This document shows, piece after piece, positions 24,986 through 34,056 of a stretch of 42,150 bases of DNA; within the stretch, counting starts at the first letter, position 1, and every line of letters starts with the position of its first letter. A program made the translations under genes and the position numbers. The notes beneath the pieces were generated by a model that saw nothing but the letters and a program-made list of their open reading frames with translations, had not been told where the DNA came from and searched no databases. The stretch covers positions 1-42,150 of the forward strand of contig CAJVWU010000031.1 in assembly GCA_913009755.1 (NCBI GenBank), read 5' to 3'. This DNA is from an uncultured Bacteroidia bacterium (GTDB lineage Bacteria > Bacteroidota > Bacteroidia > Bacteroidales > F082).

Positions 24986-25837
24986 ATGAAAATATTAAGT
25001 CAAAATAAAGGAAATGATAAGCACAGGGGAGGTCAACCTTCGTATTCCGGGTTACTTCCCCGTCAATTTTTTTCCACCGTTAAAATAACAGGCATTACCC
25101 TGGTTATCCTACTCTTGTTTTCTTTTTCAATGCGGGCTTCCAGCCCCGATTCGTTGATGCAAACAGCCAACAATGCTTACAATGAAGGGCTTTATGATTC
25201 GGCACTGAATGTTTACCACCGTATCATGGATCAGGGTTTTGAATCGGCAAAGCTGTATTACAACGCGGGCAATGCTTATTTTAAAAACAGTGATCTCCCT
25301 TCTGCCATCCTCTATTATGAAAAAGCAAAGAAACTGGCCCCCGATGATGAAGATATTGATTTTAACATCAACCTTGCCAACAGCATGATTGTGGACAAGA
25401 TTGAGAAAATGCCCGAATTGTTTTATACAAGGTGGTGGAACTATTTTTATAATCTGTTCAATGCAAACACCTGGGCTGTCATTGCTGTGGTTTCATGGTT
25501 TATCCTTGTTTTTTTCATCGGGATATTCATCCTGTCGAAAACAAGGGGGGCGAAGAAAACCGCTTTTTATTTCGGTGTTCTGTTTTTATTGATCAGCATC
25601 GCTGTGTTTGGGCTTGCATCCCAAAAATATTACTATACACGCGAGCATCAGGATGCCATTATTTTTACTCCAACCATCACTGTAAAAAGCTCTCCCACCA
25701 TGAATGCCGTTGACCTTTTTGTTATCCATGAAGGCACCAAAGTCCGCATTCTTGACCAGGTGAACGATTGGGTAAAGATCCGCATCCCCAATGGCAGCAT
25801 CGGCTGGCTGCCTGCAAAATCGCTTGAAAGGATTTAA
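24986..25837 (+). CDS. batE: TPR/SH3b membrane protein BatE
   Basis: The 283-residue final gene of the bat cluster lies 7 bases after batD. A helix at about 33-50 acts as signal or anchor, and TPR repeats follow (about 56-125, NNAYNEGLYDSALNVYHRIMD). Two transmembrane helices near 160-178 and 190-207 lead to a C-terminal SH3b domain (about 222-283, TVKSSPTMNAVDLFVIHEGTKVRILDQ) that may bind cell wall. An extra 30 polar residues precede the signal helix. A later start is possible, but no ATG occurs before residue 49. Confidence 0.9.
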   Translation: MKILSQNKGNDKHRGGQPSYSGLLPRQFFSTVKITGITLVILLLFSFSMRASSPDSLMQTANNAYNEGLYDSALNVYHRIMDQGFESAKLYYNAGNAYFKNSDLPSAILYYEKAKKLAPDDEDIDFNINLANSMIVDKIEKMPELFYTRWWNYFYNLFNANTWAVIAVVSWFILVFFIGIFILSKTRGAKKTAFYFGVLFLLISIAVFGLASQKYYYTREHQDAIIFTPTITVKSSPTMNAVDLFVIHEGTKVRILDQVNDWVKIRIPNGSIGWLPAKSLERI

Positions 25838-25850
25838 CCTCCCGTTCAAT

Positions 25851-25868
25851 CGGTCCCTGTCAGGACCG
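25851..25868. terminator. Weak hairpin after batE
   Basis: CGGTCC (25851-25856) pairs with GGACCG (25863-25868) around a 6-base loop, 14 bases after the batE stop. No T-run follows, so terminator function is uncertain. The 141-base gap to the convergent glycosyltransferase holds nothing else recognisable. Confidence 0.35.
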
Positions 25869-25978
25869 GGAGTTATCCCAGCGGGACAGGATGAAAAACA
25901 GCCATGGGACATTTCCCCCGGATTTCTTTTAAAATATCATATATCGTTCCGATTACGGTTCAGGATTACTGCAATCAA

Positions 25979-27169
25979 TCACTGCCCGGTCAGGCACTGT
26001 GAATAAATGTCGCACAATTCCCGGCCAATCTTTTCAGGGGAGAAAATATCGTGTGACTCAGCGCGTATTTTTTGATTGTCAAAGGAAAGTTTTCCCTCAA
26101 GATAATCCGTAAGGTGTTTTTCCAGGGCAACTTCATCGCCGGCATCAATCAGGCGGCCGTTGCTGTTGTTCACAAATTCAGGGATCCCCCCTACCCTTGT
26201 GGCAATAACCGGAATACCCAGTGTAAAACTTTCGTTGATCACCACCGGGAAGTTCTCGTAATTGCTAAATACAACCAACAAACCGGCAGAAGCCATTTCT
26301 TTCACCAGGTTTTTTCCTTCGAGCAAACCGGTAAAAACAACAGTTTCCTCAGTCAGGCCGATATCCCTGGCATATTGTTTCAGGAAATTAATATCCTTCC
26401 CCTCGCCCACCAGTTTGAAAATAAAATCATTGCGTTTGTTGGCCATTGATCTGATCATATTCATCAACCCGCTGATATTTTTTGACTTATCTTCAAAACA
26501 ACTGACGTGGATAAAAGTGGATTTTTTCTTTTCCTCAGGATTCTTTTGAATCGGATAGTTAAGAAAATCGTCCGTAACCACATTGGCCAGTACCCTGTAA
26601 TTCTTGTTTTTCAGTTTATGTTGCTGCATGGCATCGGCCAGGTTTTGTGTTACCGTGATAACCGTTTCGGCGTTTTTTACTACCAACCGCGTTATCCGTT
26701 TCCGGAACCAGCCTTTAAAGTTATCCGTTTCACTTAAATACCTTGACCAGTGCTCACTGACCACATAAGGTTTGCCATGAACCCATTTGTACCACAAAGC
26801 CATAATGCCGGGCCGGGTCAAGATGTGAATATGAAACAGATCGAAGTTTCCAAGTTCTTTACTTACCCTTTTTATACCTTTATGCCAGGCCTGAAAAAAC
26901 CGGTAACCTTTAACAATTCCGCTTATAACCGGAATATTGTACCGGGGATTGTTGTAATATACTTTGGCTGTCGGAATGCCGTTGATCACATCGAAATCAA
27001 CATCAAAACCCCGTATCTTTTCCTGTTCTGAAATATAGGTATAAACAACGCCTACCTGACAAAAACGGTTTACCGCTTCGGCATGGCGCCGGATAAAAAG
27101 TCCGGGCATAGGGTCGTAACGGTTTGGATACCAACGGGTTAGATAGAGTATTTTATAATTGTTTTTCAT
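25979..27169 (-). CDS. GT4-type glycosyltransferase
   Basis: This retaining glycosyltransferase of about 396 residues has a GT-B fold. The N-terminal half contains TRWYPNRYDPMPGLFIRRH and the loop SEHWSRYL. The C-terminal nucleotide-sugar domain has FTGLLEGKNLVKEMASAGLLVVFSNYENFPVVINESFTLG, with the E-x7-E pair typical of the family, and GIPVIATRVGG. The ATG at 27169 shares its A with the TGA stop of the kinase gene, so translation is coupled. An in-frame TTG one codon upstream is less likely. It is last in the ykoF-pnuC-nadR operon, and its acceptor is unknown. Confidence 0.9.
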   Translation of the reverse strand: MKNNYKILYLTRWYPNRYDPMPGLFIRRHAEAVNRFCQVGVVYTYISEQEKIRGFDVDFDVINGIPTAKVYYNNPRYNIPVISGIVKGYRFFQAWHKGIKRVSKELGNFDLFHIHILTRPGIMALWYKWVHGKPYVVSEHWSRYLSETDNFKGWFRKRITRLVVKNAETVITVTQNLADAMQQHKLKNKNYRVLANVVTDDFLNYPIQKNPEEKKKSTFIHVSCFEDKSKNISGLMNMIRSMANKRNDFIFKLVGEGKDINFLKQYARDIGLTEETVVFTGLLEGKNLVKEMASAGLLVVFSNYENFPVVINESFTLGIPVIATRVGGIPEFVNNSNGRLIDAGDEVALEKHLTDYLEGKLSFDNQKIRAESHDIFSPEKIGRELCDIYSQCLTGQ

Positions 27170-27717
27170 CAAATTAGTTCATCCACAAAGTTAATGGCAT
27201 TTTTCAACCTTTGGTTTCCGTGTCCTTTAATTATACGGTAATTGAAGTGCTGCTTTTGCATTTCTTCTTCATACAGTCCGAAAAGGTAATCCCTGTCATC
27301 CGGATTCTGGCGGAACGGGGCATATTCCCATTCAATATCAGGGTAACATAATAAATACAGGTCGTATTGATGTTCTTTTACTTTTTGCTCAATCCATCGG
27401 GGAACAGAACCAAAGACCACTTTGCTCCAAATTTTGGTGACCATCAAGTCCGTATCACAAAAAAGCAGCCTTTTGGATTTTTCCACCAATTCATTTTCCT
27501 GTTTTAGCTGGCCCTTTGCAATGTTCACAATATCTTTCTGATTATAATCAGGCCCGCTTTTTTTTAAATATTCAACGGCATATTCAGGCACATAAACCGT
27601 TTGATAGTGACCGGCCAGATGTTGGGCCAGCCACGTTTTTCCCGTTGATTCGGGGCCGGTGATTGCTATGCGTTTAAGAGGCTTCAAGTTGAAGTTTTGC
27701 TTTGTTACGCCATTCAA
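27169..27717 (-). CDS. NadR-type ribosylnicotinamide kinase/AAA ATPase
   Basis: This 182-residue P-loop kinase resembles the C-terminal half of NadR, which phosphorylates nicotinamide riboside to NMN. The P-loop is GPESTGKT (residues 21-28 from the TTG start). It is followed by VPEYAVEYL and the LID-like AKGQLKQENELVEKSKRLLFCDTD. There is no helix-turn-helix or adenylyltransferase part. No ATG is available: the TTG at 27717 gives 44 bases of overlap with the transporter, and a TTG at 27687 gives 14. Coupling to a PnuC transporter fits trapping of imported nicotinamide riboside by phosphorylation. Confidence 0.85.
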   Translation of the reverse strand: MNGVTKQNFNLKPLKRIAITGPESTGKTWLAQHLAGHYQTVYVPEYAVEYLKKSGPDYNQKDIVNIAKGQLKQENELVEKSKRLLFCDTDLMVTKIWSKVVFGSVPRWIEQKVKEHQYDLYLLCYPDIEWEYAPFRQNPDDRDYLFGLYEEEMQKQHFNYRIIKGHGNQRLKNAINFVDELI

Positions 27718-28324
27718 TATATCCCATAACCGCTATAATGAGAAAAACAAAAAACTGAAAGCTGGTAAAGACAAGTCCTTTGTAAAAATATAACGGGACG
27801 GAAATCACATCACCCACGATCCAGTAAATCCAGTTCTCTACTTTTTTCATGGCCATCAGCCACATGCCTACAATAAAAATGGCCGTCGTAAAAGTATCAA
27901 TATAAGGAACATTTGTACTCCAGTATGCAGCATCATCCGACTTAAAATACCTGAGCAGCAACATGATGATGACCAGCGAAACGAAGAAGAATACGATAGA
28001 AATCAAATTATCTTTCCGGCTGCTGAATGTGATTGGCCTCTCGTGTTTGTGGCCGGGCTTTCCGGTTTTCAACGACCACATGATCCATCCGTAAACACTC
28101 ATCACAAAATAAAAAGCATTGATCCCCATGTCAGCATAAAGCTTCGCATCGTAACAGATGGACACATAGATCAGCACACTGATGATGCCTGTGGGATAGA
28201 CAAGGATGTTGGCCTTTTTGGCATACCAAACGCTGACCAACCCGAACACCACCGCAACGATCTCGAGTATTGAAGTATCAATCAGGTTTTGGTAAAAAAT
28301 ATGGAAAAAGGCATTAAAGTCCAC
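27674..28324 (-). CDS. pnuC: PnuC-family vitamin transporter
   Basis: This 216-residue inner-membrane facilitator has about seven helices. PnuC hallmarks are VWYAKKANILVYPTGIISVLIY (about residues 32-53), YGWIMW and ENWIYWIVGDVISVPLYFYKGL (about 166-187). PnuC proteins carry nicotinamide riboside, while close relatives (PnuT) carry thiamine. The kinase downstream supports the first and the YkoF-like gene upstream the second. Translation appears to start at GTG 28324, inside the end of the YkoF-like gene (11-base overlap). No ATG lies in frame nearby. Confidence 0.9.
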   Translation of the reverse strand: MDFNAFFHIFYQNLIDTSILEIVAVVFGLVSVWYAKKANILVYPTGIISVLIYVSICYDAKLYADMGINAFYFVMSVYGWIMWSLKTGKPGHKHERPITFSSRKDNLISIVFFFVSLVIIMLLLRYFKSDDAAYWSTNVPYIDTFTTAIFIVGMWLMAMKKVENWIYWIVGDVISVPLYFYKGLVFTSFQFFVFLIIAVMGYIEWRNKAKLQLEAS

Positions 28325-28574
28325 TATTTACAACGTTTAGACCGGCATTGATAACCTTTAAAATAAAAACAGAATGAGGGACCTCGAAGGATTTGTATAT
28401 CTCTTGTGTCAATATCTCCATCACTTCGAAATAATTGCCAAAAACCTGTGTGCTCATCCCGTTGGTCTGAACCGTAATATTTTCATGGTTGTTCAGCCTT
28501 TCGATAAAATCCTTAATGGGCGGGATAAACTCATCGTGCAAAGGATAATAGCTAATTTCTACAGATGTTTTCAT
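28314..28574 (-). CDS. YkoF-like/MTH1187-type thiamine-binding protein
   Basis: This 86-residue ferredoxin-like-fold protein has VEISYYPLHDEFIPPIKDFIERLN followed by VQTNGMSTQVFG. That is the hallmark of YkoF/MTH1187 proteins that bind thiamine or its hydroxymethylpyrimidine moiety. The ATG at 28574 is chosen over one ten codons upstream because a perfect -7 box covers 28602-28609 and would leave the longer form without a leader. It is first in a four-gene operon with pnuC, the kinase and the glycosyltransferase. Confidence 0.8.
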   Translation of the reverse strand: MKTSVEISYYPLHDEFIPPIKDFIERLNNHENITVQTNGMSTQVFGNYFEVMEILTQEIYKSFEVPHSVFILKVINAGLNVVNSGL

Positions 28575-28601
28575 AATTTGATGCGTTTTTTTAATGCGGG
28601 G

Positions 28602-28609
28602 CAAAGTTA
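28602..28609 (-). promoter_or_regulatory. -7 box of the ykoF-pnuC operon
   Basis: On the minus strand this reads TAACTTTG followed by C, a perfect TAnnTTTG box 28 bases before the chosen start. I see no convincing THI-box or other riboswitch in the short leader. Confidence 0.55.
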
Positions 28610-28712
28610 AAAACTATTGACACTGCTTAAAACTTAGGATAAATCATTAAAAAGACCTGACGGGAAAATCCTGGAAATTTTCTATTTTCGTGGTCTTATC
28701 AACAAACAAATT

Positions 28713-29126
28713 ATGACAAAGAGATATTTAGTTACGGTGGCTATTTTGGGCATGTGGGCCATGCTCATGGTAATATTTGAGATTCAGGTTTTAAATGGCA
28801 AAATAACTGCCGAAAATATGAACCTTTACAATCTGGCACTTGCGGTTCAGATGTTCCATGCCGCTGCCCTTCTTGCCATGACTTTCATGAACCGCTATGT
28901 TTCGCGTTCCAATTTGAGAGCCAGTTATTATTTATTTGTAATAGGAACTGTTTTGTTCTCGGGCGGTTTGTACCTTATGGCTACCGAAGAAGTAACCAAA
29001 CTGATCATCGGCGTAATGGGCAAGGTTTCTTTACTTGGTGCAATCACCCTGTTTATCGGTTGGTTCGTGGTACTGTTTACAGGCGCTACTTACAAACACA
29101 AAAAAAGGGCGATACAGAACCAGTAA
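28713..29126 (+). CDS. DUF423 family inner-membrane protein
   Basis: This 137-residue protein has four hydrophobic helices (about residues 5-25, 42-61, 72-89 and 100-122). It matches the DUF423/YgdD family, with NLALAVQMFHAAALLAM corresponding to the family's YQ..H segment and LFSGGLYLMA to its FSGSLY motif. The function is unknown. A near-consensus -7 box, TATTTTCG, lies at 28683-28690. The gene ends 11 bases from the convergent lolA-like gene. Confidence 0.82.
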   Translation: MTKRYLVTVAILGMWAMLMVIFEIQVLNGKITAENMNLYNLALAVQMFHAAALLAMTFMNRYVSRSNLRASYYLFVIGTVLFSGGLYLMATEEVTKLIIGVMGKVSLLGAITLFIGWFVVLFTGATYKHKKRAIQNQ

Positions 29127-29137
29127 TACTCCACAAC

Positions 29138-29782
29138 CTACCGCATATCAATCACCTCAACATCCGGATGTTTTTTCGGATCGAAGGTAAACGTATCGGG
29201 AGGCAAAGTAATATTGGGTGTAAGGTTTATGATGTGATAGGTAAAGACATTCCCGTTTTTATCATAAACCGAAAAATTCTCAATGGTCATTTTCTTTTGA
29301 TTAACCAACAGGCTCATTTTTTCAAATTGCTTTTTATCTTTTGGCTGAAGGTCAATCATTTTCAACTCTGAGTTTTTATATTTTTTGTCCTGATCAAATT
29401 TGGCTTTGTAATCCTGGTTGTAAGTGGTCAATATCTTATTCGGAGAAATGCTTTCGTCACTATCTTCCATATTGCTTATCATCACTTCACCCGAATCAAG
29501 AATATAAGTCCAGATGGTTTTCCCGTCAGATATGATGATCTGTCCCTCCATTTCAATACGATAGCTGTCGCCCTGCACATAGATCACCCCTGTTTTTTTC
29601 TCATTGATATCCATCTCAACATTCACCATGGTGTAGGACAGGTCAGCTTTGAAATTTTTATAGGAAGCCATCTTATTGATTACATTTTCAAGCAACTGCC
29701 GGGCTTCTTTATCACTTTGGGCAACCGCATCGGAAATTGTAACAGAAAAAAGAAGCAGAAAGAGCATCAGTACATTTTTCAT
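29138..29782 (-). CDS. LolA-like periplasmic lipoprotein carrier
   Basis: After a signal peptide (MKNVLMLFLLLFSVTISDAVAQ) this protein of about 214 residues has the LolA-type half-barrel. Typical parts are ADLSYTMVNVEMDINEKKTG, GDSYRIEMEGQIIISDGKTIWTY and FTFDPKKHPDVEVI at the end. LolA shuttles lipoproteins from the inner to the outer membrane. The start at 29782 lies 4 bases after the ftsK stop and begins exactly at the signal peptide. An ATG eight codons upstream overlaps ftsK and adds polar residues. Cotranscription with ftsK is a common Bacteroidota arrangement. Confidence 0.88.
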   Translation of the reverse strand: MKNVLMLFLLLFSVTISDAVAQSDKEARQLLENVINKMASYKNFKADLSYTMVNVEMDINEKKTGVIYVQGDSYRIEMEGQIIISDGKTIWTYILDSGEVMISNMEDSDESISPNKILTTYNQDYKAKFDQDKKYKNSELKMIDLQPKDKKQFEKMSLLVNQKKMTIENFSVYDKNGNVFTYHIINLTPNITLPPDTFTFDPKKHPDVEVIDMR

Positions 29783-29786
29783 ATTG

Positions 29787-32237
29787 TTAATTTTTGTTTT
29801 CATCATTTTTATTTAGTTCAAGGTCTTTCAGGAATTGTTCCAAAGCCATTTCGTTGGCCACTTTTACCTCACGCGCTTTACTGCCTTCAAACGACCCGAC
29901 GATACCGGCCGCTTCCAGTTGGTCAATAATTCGTCCGGCACGATTATAGCCCAGTTTCAGTTTGCGTTGCAACAACGAGGTGGAGCCTTGCTGGTTTTGC
30001 ACAATGATACGGGCGGCATCTTCAAACAGTTCATCCCGTTCGTTGGCATTAAAATCCACTTTGTTATTGGTGTCTTCTTCATAGAATTCGGGAAGTTGCC
30101 ATGCCTGCGGAAAAGCACGCTGTGCGCCGATATACGAAGTTACTTCCTCCACTTCAGGCGTATCAATAAAAGCGCATTGCAGCCTGATGATGTCGCTCCC
30201 GGTGGAAAGCAGCATATCGCCGCGGCCCACAAGCTGGTCAGCACCGCCTGTATCAAGGATAGTACGTGAATCTACCTTGGAAATAACACGGAAAGCAATA
30301 CGGGCCGGAAAATTGGCTTTTATGGTTCCCGTAATGATATTGACCGACGGCCTTTGGGTAGCAATGATCAGGTGGATTCCCACGGCCCTGGACAACTGGG
30401 CAAGCCGTGTGATGGGGCCTTCAATCTCCTTGCCCGCCATCATGATCAGGTCGGCAAATTCATCAACGACCAATACAAGATAAGGCAGATAACGGTGGCC
30501 ATGGTTGGGATTGAGTTTACGGGCGATAAATTTCCGGTTATATTCTTTCATGTTTCGCACCTGCGCATCTTTCAACAGCTCATATCGGTTATCCATCTCT
30601 ATGCTCAGCGAATTGAGTGTACGGACAACCACCCGTGTGTCGGTAATAATGGCTTCCTCCGTATCGGGTAGTTTGGCCAGGTAATGACGTTCAATTTTTG
30701 AATACAAAGTAAGCTCTACTTTTTTGGGATCAACCAGGATAAACTTCAACTCGGCAGGATGCTTACGATAAAGCAAAGAAGTAATGATGGCATTCAGGCC
30801 GACGGATTTCCCCTGTCCGGTGGCTCCTGCCATCAGGATATGCGGCATCTTGGTCAGGTCGGCAACAAAACTTTCGTTGGCGATGGTCTTTCCCAGTCCG
30901 AATGGCAGATCATATTGATTGTGCTGGAATTTTTCGGATGCCAGGATAGAACGCATGGAAACAATCTTGGGATTGCGGTTGGGCACTTCAATGCCAATGG
31001 TTCCCTTGCCGGGGATGGGTGCAATAATGCGGATGCCCATGGCCGACAGGCTCAGCGCAATGTCATCTTCCAGATTTTTAATTTTTGAAATACGAATGCC
31101 CGGCGCAGGGACAATCTCATATAAAGTGACCGTGGGGCCGATGGTAGCCTTAATGCGGGTAATGCTGATGCTGTAATGGTTCAGCGTTTCAACAATCTTG
31201 TTTTTATTGGCTTCCAGTTCATCCTTGTCAACTTGTATGCTATCATCATGATAATCATTCAACAAATCTAAAGGGGGCAGTTTAAAATCAGGCAGATCAA
31301 GCGTTGGGTCAAACTTGGTGTCAATGCCAAAATGATCACCGGGTTTAACCTTCTTTTCTTCCTCCACCGGTTTTTCGATGGTCAGTTCAATATCATCTCC
31401 CTGATTTTCAACCAGTTCTTCTTTTTTGACGGCAGCTTTCTCTTTAATAGCAGGATCAACCACGATTTCAAAATTATTTTCCTTATTATCCTCCGGGTTT
31501 TTATAGGCTTCATCTTCTACCGTATATTCCAATGTATTGTATAAATCTTCACCGGGTTTGTTCCCGTTTTTTCCATTTGCTTTTTGTTCTTTATCACCGG
31601 ATTTTGGCGTCTTTTTCTTTTTGTTAAAACTGTACCTGATCAGTATAAAAATGCCCGGGACAAAAATCAACAGGAAAATCAGCCCCACCATACCCAGATA
31701 AGGCATCATCCAATTGTTGAGGTTCTTACCTGCCATGCCACCGAGTATATTCATGGGTTTGTGCGGGAAAATAAAATTAAGCGACATGGGCAACCAAAGC
31801 AGGCCGAAAACAATAAACCGGAACCATGTCCAGAGTTTAAACATCTTGATTTTAAGAAGCATGGAAAACCCAATACCCATAAACAGCAATGGGAAAAAAT
31901 AAGCCCCGATGCCGACTCCCTTTAATATTAACCATTCGGAAAGGATGATCCCGAATTTACCGGTCCAGCTCTGGACAGTCTGCGTATGGTCGCTGAATGT
32001 TTGACCGGTAGTCGCTTCAAACCAATTGAGGAAGTATGAGGTGAAAGCCAGGAAAAGATAAATAGCCACAAGCAGCAGAAAAAAACCAGTGATCCGTTTT
32101 ACTTTTGGGTTGTGTTGAGTTGACCTGCTTTTTTTTGCAGTATCAGGCCGTTTTAATTTACCCGCGGATTTAAGACTGGTTTTCTTTTCCGCTTTTTTCA
32201 AGACATTGCTTTTTCGTTTATTTGATTTTTCAGGCAT
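29787..32237 (-). CDS. ftsK: DNA translocase FtsK/SpoIIIE
   Basis: This 816-residue septal DNA pump clears chromosomes during division. A basic N-terminus precedes four transmembrane helices (about residues 50-200), then a charged linker with many Glu and Lys. The RecA-like motor follows (about 330-740) with Walker A GATGQGKS, Walker B LVLVVDEFADL and the RIAFRV segment. The C-terminal gamma winged helix (LLQRKLKLGYNRAGRIIDQLEAAGIVG) reads KOPS-like sequences. The length is normal for the phylum. Its promoter lies about 23 bases upstream. Confidence 0.96.
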   Translation of the reverse strand: MPEKSNKRKSNVLKKAEKKTSLKSAGKLKRPDTAKKSRSTQHNPKVKRITGFFLLLVAIYLFLAFTSYFLNWFEATTGQTFSDHTQTVQSWTGKFGIILSEWLILKGVGIGAYFFPLLFMGIGFSMLLKIKMFKLWTWFRFIVFGLLWLPMSLNFIFPHKPMNILGGMAGKNLNNWMMPYLGMVGLIFLLIFVPGIFILIRYSFNKKKKTPKSGDKEQKANGKNGNKPGEDLYNTLEYTVEDEAYKNPEDNKENNFEIVVDPAIKEKAAVKKEELVENQGDDIELTIEKPVEEEKKVKPGDHFGIDTKFDPTLDLPDFKLPPLDLLNDYHDDSIQVDKDELEANKNKIVETLNHYSISITRIKATIGPTVTLYEIVPAPGIRISKIKNLEDDIALSLSAMGIRIIAPIPGKGTIGIEVPNRNPKIVSMRSILASEKFQHNQYDLPFGLGKTIANESFVADLTKMPHILMAGATGQGKSVGLNAIITSLLYRKHPAELKFILVDPKKVELTLYSKIERHYLAKLPDTEEAIITDTRVVVRTLNSLSIEMDNRYELLKDAQVRNMKEYNRKFIARKLNPNHGHRYLPYLVLVVDEFADLIMMAGKEIEGPITRLAQLSRAVGIHLIIATQRPSVNIITGTIKANFPARIAFRVISKVDSRTILDTGGADQLVGRGDMLLSTGSDIIRLQCAFIDTPEVEEVTSYIGAQRAFPQAWQLPEFYEEDTNNKVDFNANERDELFEDAARIIVQNQQGSTSLLQRKLKLGYNRAGRIIDQLEAAGIVGSFEGSKAREVKVANEMALEQFLKDLELNKNDENKN

Positions 32238-32259
32238 TTAAGCAAAACTTTGTGCACCG

Positions 32260-32267
32260 CAAAGTTA
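32260..32267 (-). promoter_or_regulatory. -7 box of the ftsK-lolA promoter
   Basis: On the minus strand this reads TAACTTTG, a perfect TAnnTTTG box, about 22 bases before the ftsK ATG. It overlaps a 7-bp inverted repeat, AACTTTG/CAAAGTT (32246-32266). Confidence 0.55.
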
Positions 32268-32391
32268 ACAATAATAGGCAATGGAAAGAAAACCCGGCAG
32301 TGGCATTAAAAACAATTTTTGGTTAATAAATCCATGCTGATCAAAAACAGGGATCAAACTTTTACTTGAAAACGTATCCGGCAGGTTTATG

Positions 32392-33888
32392 TTATTTGAT
32401 AAAAGTAAACAACCTGTTCCACCGGATTTTTCCTTTGTTGATGGAGAACCAGATCAATTCGGGCTTACCCACAATGTGGTCTTCGGGCACATAACCCCAA
32501 TACCTCGAGTCCACCGAATTATGCCTGTTGTCACCCATCATCCAGTAATAATTTAATTTGGGTGTATAGGAGTTAACCGCTATCCCGTTGATCAGGATGG
32601 TGCTGTCTTTTACTTCCAGTTTATTACCTTCATACACGGTAATAAGCCTTTTAAAAAGAGGCAGATTACGAATATTCAGCGGGACAGGAACCCCTTTTTT
32701 GGGAATATAGATTGGACCGTAGTTGTCACGGTTCCATCTGTAAACCGAGTCAAAGGGAAAGGTATCCGGATCCCATTTCCCCGGCTCATCATTGATGGGC
32801 TGAACCTCTTTGACAATACTAAATTGTTCAATTTTATTTTTCACCTCTTTGGTGAGATCCATCATAAATACACCGGGCTGGTTTGTCCGGCTGTATTCTG
32901 TGATATCCAGGTTCTCAAGTATTTTCGGATTAAAATTACTACCATCTGTCAGAACGTAATAGGTTGTTTCCGATTTTTCCGGGGTTTTGGCGGCTATTCC
33001 GTTAATATAAACCTGGCGGTTGATAATTTGCAGTGTATCCCCCGGAAGGGCAATGCACCGTTTTACATAATTTTCTCGTTTGTCAACCGGGCGGACAACA
33101 ATTTCCCCAAAATTTCTTTTGTCCGACCATACCCGTTTACGTCCGTATTCTTTTACCAGCCGGTAATAACTGGCATTACTTTGAAAACGGGTAGAAACGG
33201 TATCCCCTTCCGGATAATTGAACACCACCGGGTCGTTATGATGAACCTTGCCCAATCCCGGAAAACGGTAATAGGGCAGTTCAATCCATTCCACAAACGA
33301 TTTGGTGGATTTGGTAAAAGGCAGGGTATGATGCACAAAAGGAAAGGCAATGGGTGTCATCGGTATGCGCGGGCCGTAAGCGATTTTACTAACAAAAAGA
33401 TAATCACCCACCAGCATTGATTTTTCCATGGATGATGTTGGGATGGTGTAAGCTTCGAACAAAAAAGTGCGGATAATGGTGGCCGCTACCACAGCAAAGA
33501 TGATGGCATCCACCCATTCGCGTACCCAGCCTTTTTTTACCGGTTCCAGATCGTCCGGATCAGTGAAGGCTTCATTTTTGTTCCAACCCAGCCAGGGCAT
33601 ATAAATAAACGGAAAGACCACCGCAACAAATTGTTCCCAGAGTTTGTATTTTTTAAAGCATTTGGCGACCTCTACCAGCACCAGCATATAGACAAATACG
33701 TTGATAAACGGAAACAACAACAACAGATACCACCACCAGGGCTTTTTTATGATAACGAGTAAAACATAAAGATTATAAAACGGGATTAAGGTTTCCCAGC
33801 CTTTCCTTCCCGCTTTTTCAAATACACCCCAGGCAAAAATTGTGGGAAAAGAAAATGATAAAGGAAGTAATATAATCAATTCAAGCAT
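32392..33888 (-). CDS. lepB: Signal peptidase I, long form with N-terminal membrane domain
   Basis: This 498-residue type I signal peptidase (S26) is much longer than the roughly 300-residue enteric enzyme. Residues 1-105 form an extra DUF5684-like membrane domain with three or four helices. A further helix near 126-141 precedes the catalytic domain. The nucleophile is a serine of PTSSMEKSM (about Ser153), and the general base is Lys276 in ENYVKRCIALPGD. The C-terminal box MMGDNRHNSVDSRYWG is intact. A large insertion (about 300-420) separates the last two boxes, as in other Bacteroidota. It removes signal peptides at the periplasmic face of the inner membrane. Confidence 0.94.
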   Translation of the reverse strand: MLELIILLPLSFSFPTIFAWGVFEKAGRKGWETLIPFYNLYVLLVIIKKPWWWYLLLLFPFINVFVYMLVLVEVAKCFKKYKLWEQFVAVVFPFIYMPWLGWNKNEAFTDPDDLEPVKKGWVREWVDAIIFAVVAATIIRTFLFEAYTIPTSSMEKSMLVGDYLFVSKIAYGPRIPMTPIAFPFVHHTLPFTKSTKSFVEWIELPYYRFPGLGKVHHNDPVVFNYPEGDTVSTRFQSNASYYRLVKEYGRKRVWSDKRNFGEIVVRPVDKRENYVKRCIALPGDTLQIINRQVYINGIAAKTPEKSETTYYVLTDGSNFNPKILENLDITEYSRTNQPGVFMMDLTKEVKNKIEQFSIVKEVQPINDEPGKWDPDTFPFDSVYRWNRDNYGPIYIPKKGVPVPLNIRNLPLFKRLITVYEGNKLEVKDSTILINGIAVNSYTPKLNYYWMMGDNRHNSVDSRYWGYVPEDHIVGKPELIWFSINKGKIRWNRLFTFIK

Positions 33889-33970
33889 GGCATTTTATTT
33901 AAATTATGGTTGCAAGGTATTATCTCTCAGGAATAACAGTCCTTAATTATTGTTAATTGTTTGAAGACCG

Positions 33971-33978
33971 CAAAGCTA
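33971..33978 (-). promoter_or_regulatory. Candidate -7 box for lepB
   Basis: On the minus strand this reads TAGCTTTG followed by C, a perfect TAnnTTTG match. It implies a leader of about 76 bases before the lepB ATG. It lies between dapB and lepB, so lepB may be transcribed on its own. Confidence 0.5.
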
Positions 33979-34056
33979 AAAATATTTTTCAGCGGAACTT
34001 TAAAAATCTGATTTTTCATTATACCCGAAATAAAACCGTCACCCCGGCAAACTCGA

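Noticed and set aside
28575-28712. THI-box riboswitch upstream of the ykoF-pnuC operon
   Set aside because: The leader is only about 20-30 bases if the -7 box is right, and I could not find the conserved thiamine-riboswitch cores.
32246-32266. AACTTTG/CAAAGTT inverted repeat as an operator of ftsK
   Set aside because: One half is simply the -7 box on the minus strand. The match could be coincidental, so it is mentioned only with the promoter.
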